Source of the DNA: JADJOY01 sp964450125
Lineage (GTDB): Bacteria > JADJOY01
DNA length: 14,569 nucleotides
NCBI GenBank assembly: GCA_964450125.1
Contig: CAYVDO010000201.1
Coordinates: forward strand, 1-14,569
Reading direction: 5' to 3'
Under the pieces are notes generated by a model. That model made no database searches. It had not been told where the DNA came from and saw nothing but the letters and a program-made list of their open reading frames with translations. The translations under genes were made by a program, and so were the position numbers. Shown here piece by piece: positions 13,095-14,569 of this stretch. How positions within the stretch are numbered: the stretch's first letter is position 1; each line of letters begins with the position of its first letter.

Positions 13095-14486
13095 TCAGTC
13101 GAACACGCCCAGGTTGGCTTGCCGTACCAGTAGCTTCTTGAGGCCGACGCGCGAGAACTGCACCAGGACCTTTCGCGACTCACCGTGATCCGAGGTGCCG
13201 CGCACCGTGCCGCGGCCGAAGGTGGGGTGGATCACGACGAGCCCCGGGTGGATGTCGTCGTTCGGCGTCAGCTTCCGCACCGACTCCTGGCTCGCTTCGG
13301 TATCGATGGTGCGCTCCGCAGCGGCTGGTGGTGCTGCAGTCGCGGCGAACGCGGATCGCTGGATGGAAGGTGGTTGCGGGCGGTGATGCTGGGGCGAGGC
13401 GAGGCTCGTCACTCCGACGAACTTCGTGGACTCGCGGTCGAGGTCGCGGAGGAAGCGCGACGGAACCGAGAGTCGGCGTTCGCCGTGGAACATCCGCGCA
13501 TCCGCGTAGCTGAGCGTCAGGCGTTCCCGCGCGCGGGTCATGCCCACGTAGAGCAGCCGTCGCTCCTCGGCGGTGGCGAGCGGTAGATTCATCGAACGCA
13601 CGTGCGGCAGCAGCTCTTCCTCGAGGCCGACCAGAAGCACCACCGGGAACTCGAGGCCCTTGGCGGTGTGCAACGTCATGAGGTTCACGCGGTCGCGCGC
13701 AGCGTCGAGATCGTCGGAATCGGCGACCAGCGAAACCTCGTCGAGGAACTGGCGCGCGGTGCCTTCGGGCTCGCGCGTCTCGAACTCGCCGGCGACGCGA
13801 ATCAATTCGTCCAGGTTCTCGCGCCGCCCCTGGGCTTCGGGGTCGTCGTCGCTCTCGAGCGCCGCCAGATAACCGCTCTCTTTCAGCAGGCGTTCGAGCA
13901 ATGCCACCGGCCGGAGGCCGTCGGCGGCGGCCCGGATCTCGTCGAGCCAGGTGATGAACTTGCCCAGTGCGCGCCGCGAAGCTGGCGTGATCTCGGGGCG
14001 CTGGGTGGCGATCGCCAGCGCCTCTCCCCAGCTCGCGCCGTGCTCGCGGGCGATCGCATCCACGCGCTCGAGCGTGGTGGCACCAATGCCCCGCGCGGGC
14101 CGGTTGAGGATGCGGCGCAACGCGACCGGCTCGTTGGGGCAGAGCGCCGCGCGCAGGTAGCAGAGCGCGTCCTTCACCTCGGCGCGATCGTAGAAGCGAA
14201 TGCCGCCGATGATGACGTAAGGCAGGTTCCAGCGTCGAAGCTCGTCCTCGAGTGGGCGCGACTGGGCGTTGGTCCGATACAAGATCGCGAAGTCGCGCGG
14301 GCGGCGGTTCTCGACCCGCGCCAGCCGCAGGATCTCGCCGATCACGAAGCGGGCCTCGTCGAGGTCGGTGGGCGTGGCCCGCAGCAGCACCGGATCGCCC
14401 TGGGCGCCCTCGGTCCACAGCGTTTTCTCGCGCCGGTTGGTGTCGGCGGCGATCACCGAATGCGCGGCGCGCAGGATGTTGCCCGT
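13095..14486 (-). CDS. pcrA: PcrA/UvrD superfamily 1 DNA helicase, C-terminal part
   Basis: About 464 codons of a 3'-5' SF1A helicase used in excision repair and replication-fork rescue. From the N-terminal side of this fragment: TGNILRAAHSVI (end of motif IV), AILYRTNAQSRPLEDEL, the 2B region with GGIRFYDRAEVKDALCYLRA, motif V at VNLMTLHTAKGLEFPVVLL, and motif VI at EERRLLYVGMTRARERLTL. It ends with a PcrA-style C-terminal Tudor-like module, HPTFGRGTV and KVLVQFSRVGLKKLLV. The first 290 or so residues (Walker A, motifs Ia-III) are absent. Beyond 14486 the frame is still open to the window edge, but the sequence becomes isocitrate-dehydrogenase-like and the expected NYRST of motif IV is missing. 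The gene is therefore partial and its 5' side is doubtful. Confidence 0.85.
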   Translation of the reverse strand, partial: TGNILRAAHSVIAADTNRREKTLWTEGAQGDPVLLRATPTDLDEARFVIGEILRLARVENRRPRDFAILYRTNAQSRPLEDELRRWNLPYVIIGGIRFYDRAEVKDALCYLRAALCPNEPVALRRILNRPARGIGATTLERVDAIAREHGASWGEALAIATQRPEITPASRRALGKFITWLDEIRAAADGLRPVALLERLLKESGYLAALESDDDPEAQGRRENLDELIRVAGEFETREPEGTARQFLDEVSLVADSDDLDAARDRVNLMTLHTAKGLEFPVVLLVGLEEELLPHVRSMNLPLATAEERRLLYVGMTRARERLTLSYADARMFHGERRLSVPSRFLRDLDRESTKFVGVTSLASPQHHRPQPPSIQRSAFAATAAPPAAAERTIDTEASQESVRKLTPNDDIHPGLVVIHPTFGRGTVRGTSDHGESRKVLVQFSRVGLKKLLVRQANLGVFD

Positions 14487-14569
14487 GGCGCTGATGGTGT
14501 CCTGCCCGCGGATGACGCGCTCGAGCGTGTAGCGCATGGCGCGCACCTGGCTCATGATCTCGATGTGCA
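14470..14569 (-). pseudogene. icd: Fragment of monomeric NADP-isocitrate dehydrogenase fused in frame
   Basis: The last 30 or so codons before the window edge read HIEIMSQVRAMRYTLERVIR, then GQDTISATGN. This matches the conserved stretch of monomeric NADP-dependent isocitrate dehydrogenase, recalled from Corynebacterium Icd as 'IDRIRRGEDTISVTGNVLRDY'. The frame then passes through TGNILR (14486-14469) into helicase sequence instead of the expected RDYLTD. The two proteins have no functional reason to be joined. An assembly chimera at a short shared sequence is the simplest reading; a genuine fusion is possible. Confidence 0.7.

Overview
The window is GC-rich chromosomal DNA. Codons are strongly biased to G/C in the third position, genes are tightly packed on both strands, and the family content (MoaB, CoA-type Nudix, DUF4124-like, GT2/GT4, GAF-PAS histidine kinase, PcrA) fits a free-living Gram-negative, probably a deltaproteobacteria-like or related uncultured lineage. 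This placement is inference from gene content; no marker gene is present. There are no rRNA, tRNA or CRISPR features.

Layout. At 81-1256 (minus) an XRE repressor and an ImmA/IrrE metallopeptidase form a two-gene unit with its own promoter, divergent from an exported DUF4124-like coiled-coil protein (1415-1993, plus). At 2008-3173 (minus) lie a CoA-pyrophosphatase-type Nudix hydrolase and MoaB. From about 3157 to 4620 (minus) is a relic zone with less biased codons: a probably truncated secreted protein, an NTF2-like secreted protein split by an in-frame TGA, and an orphan RHS/YD-repeat fragment. At 4672-6237 (plus) a small Lys-rich protein, a membrane-anchored winged-helix protein and a polyprenol-phosphate-type GT2 are translationally coupled. 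A GT4 glycosyltransferase (6466-7662) and an alpha/beta-hydrolase lipoprotein (7840-8826) follow on the same strand. At 8850-11415 (minus) a multi-domain sensor histidine kinase overlaps a hotdog thioesterase. A phosphorylase-superfamily nucleosidase (11798-12499, minus) is divergent from a short exported protein (12694-12966, plus) that has a good sigma70-type promoter and a strong terminator. The C-terminal two-thirds of a PcrA/UvrD helicase (13095 to about 14486, minus) closes the window.

The most notable content is non-coding. Three copies of a roughly 115-bp intergenic repeat (6307-6420, 7702-7813, 11551-11665) carry hairpins whose arms differ in sequence between copies but still pair. 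A second, shorter hairpin repeat occurs twice (4573-4619, 11510-11554). A perfect 25-bp inverted repeat at 6415-6469 buries both the Shine-Dalgarno and the start codon of the GT4 gene. At the right edge the helicase frame switches, at a shared Thr-Gly-Asn-Ile-Leu-Arg segment, into what reads as monomeric isocitrate dehydrogenase. This is either an assembly chimera or a microhomology fusion.
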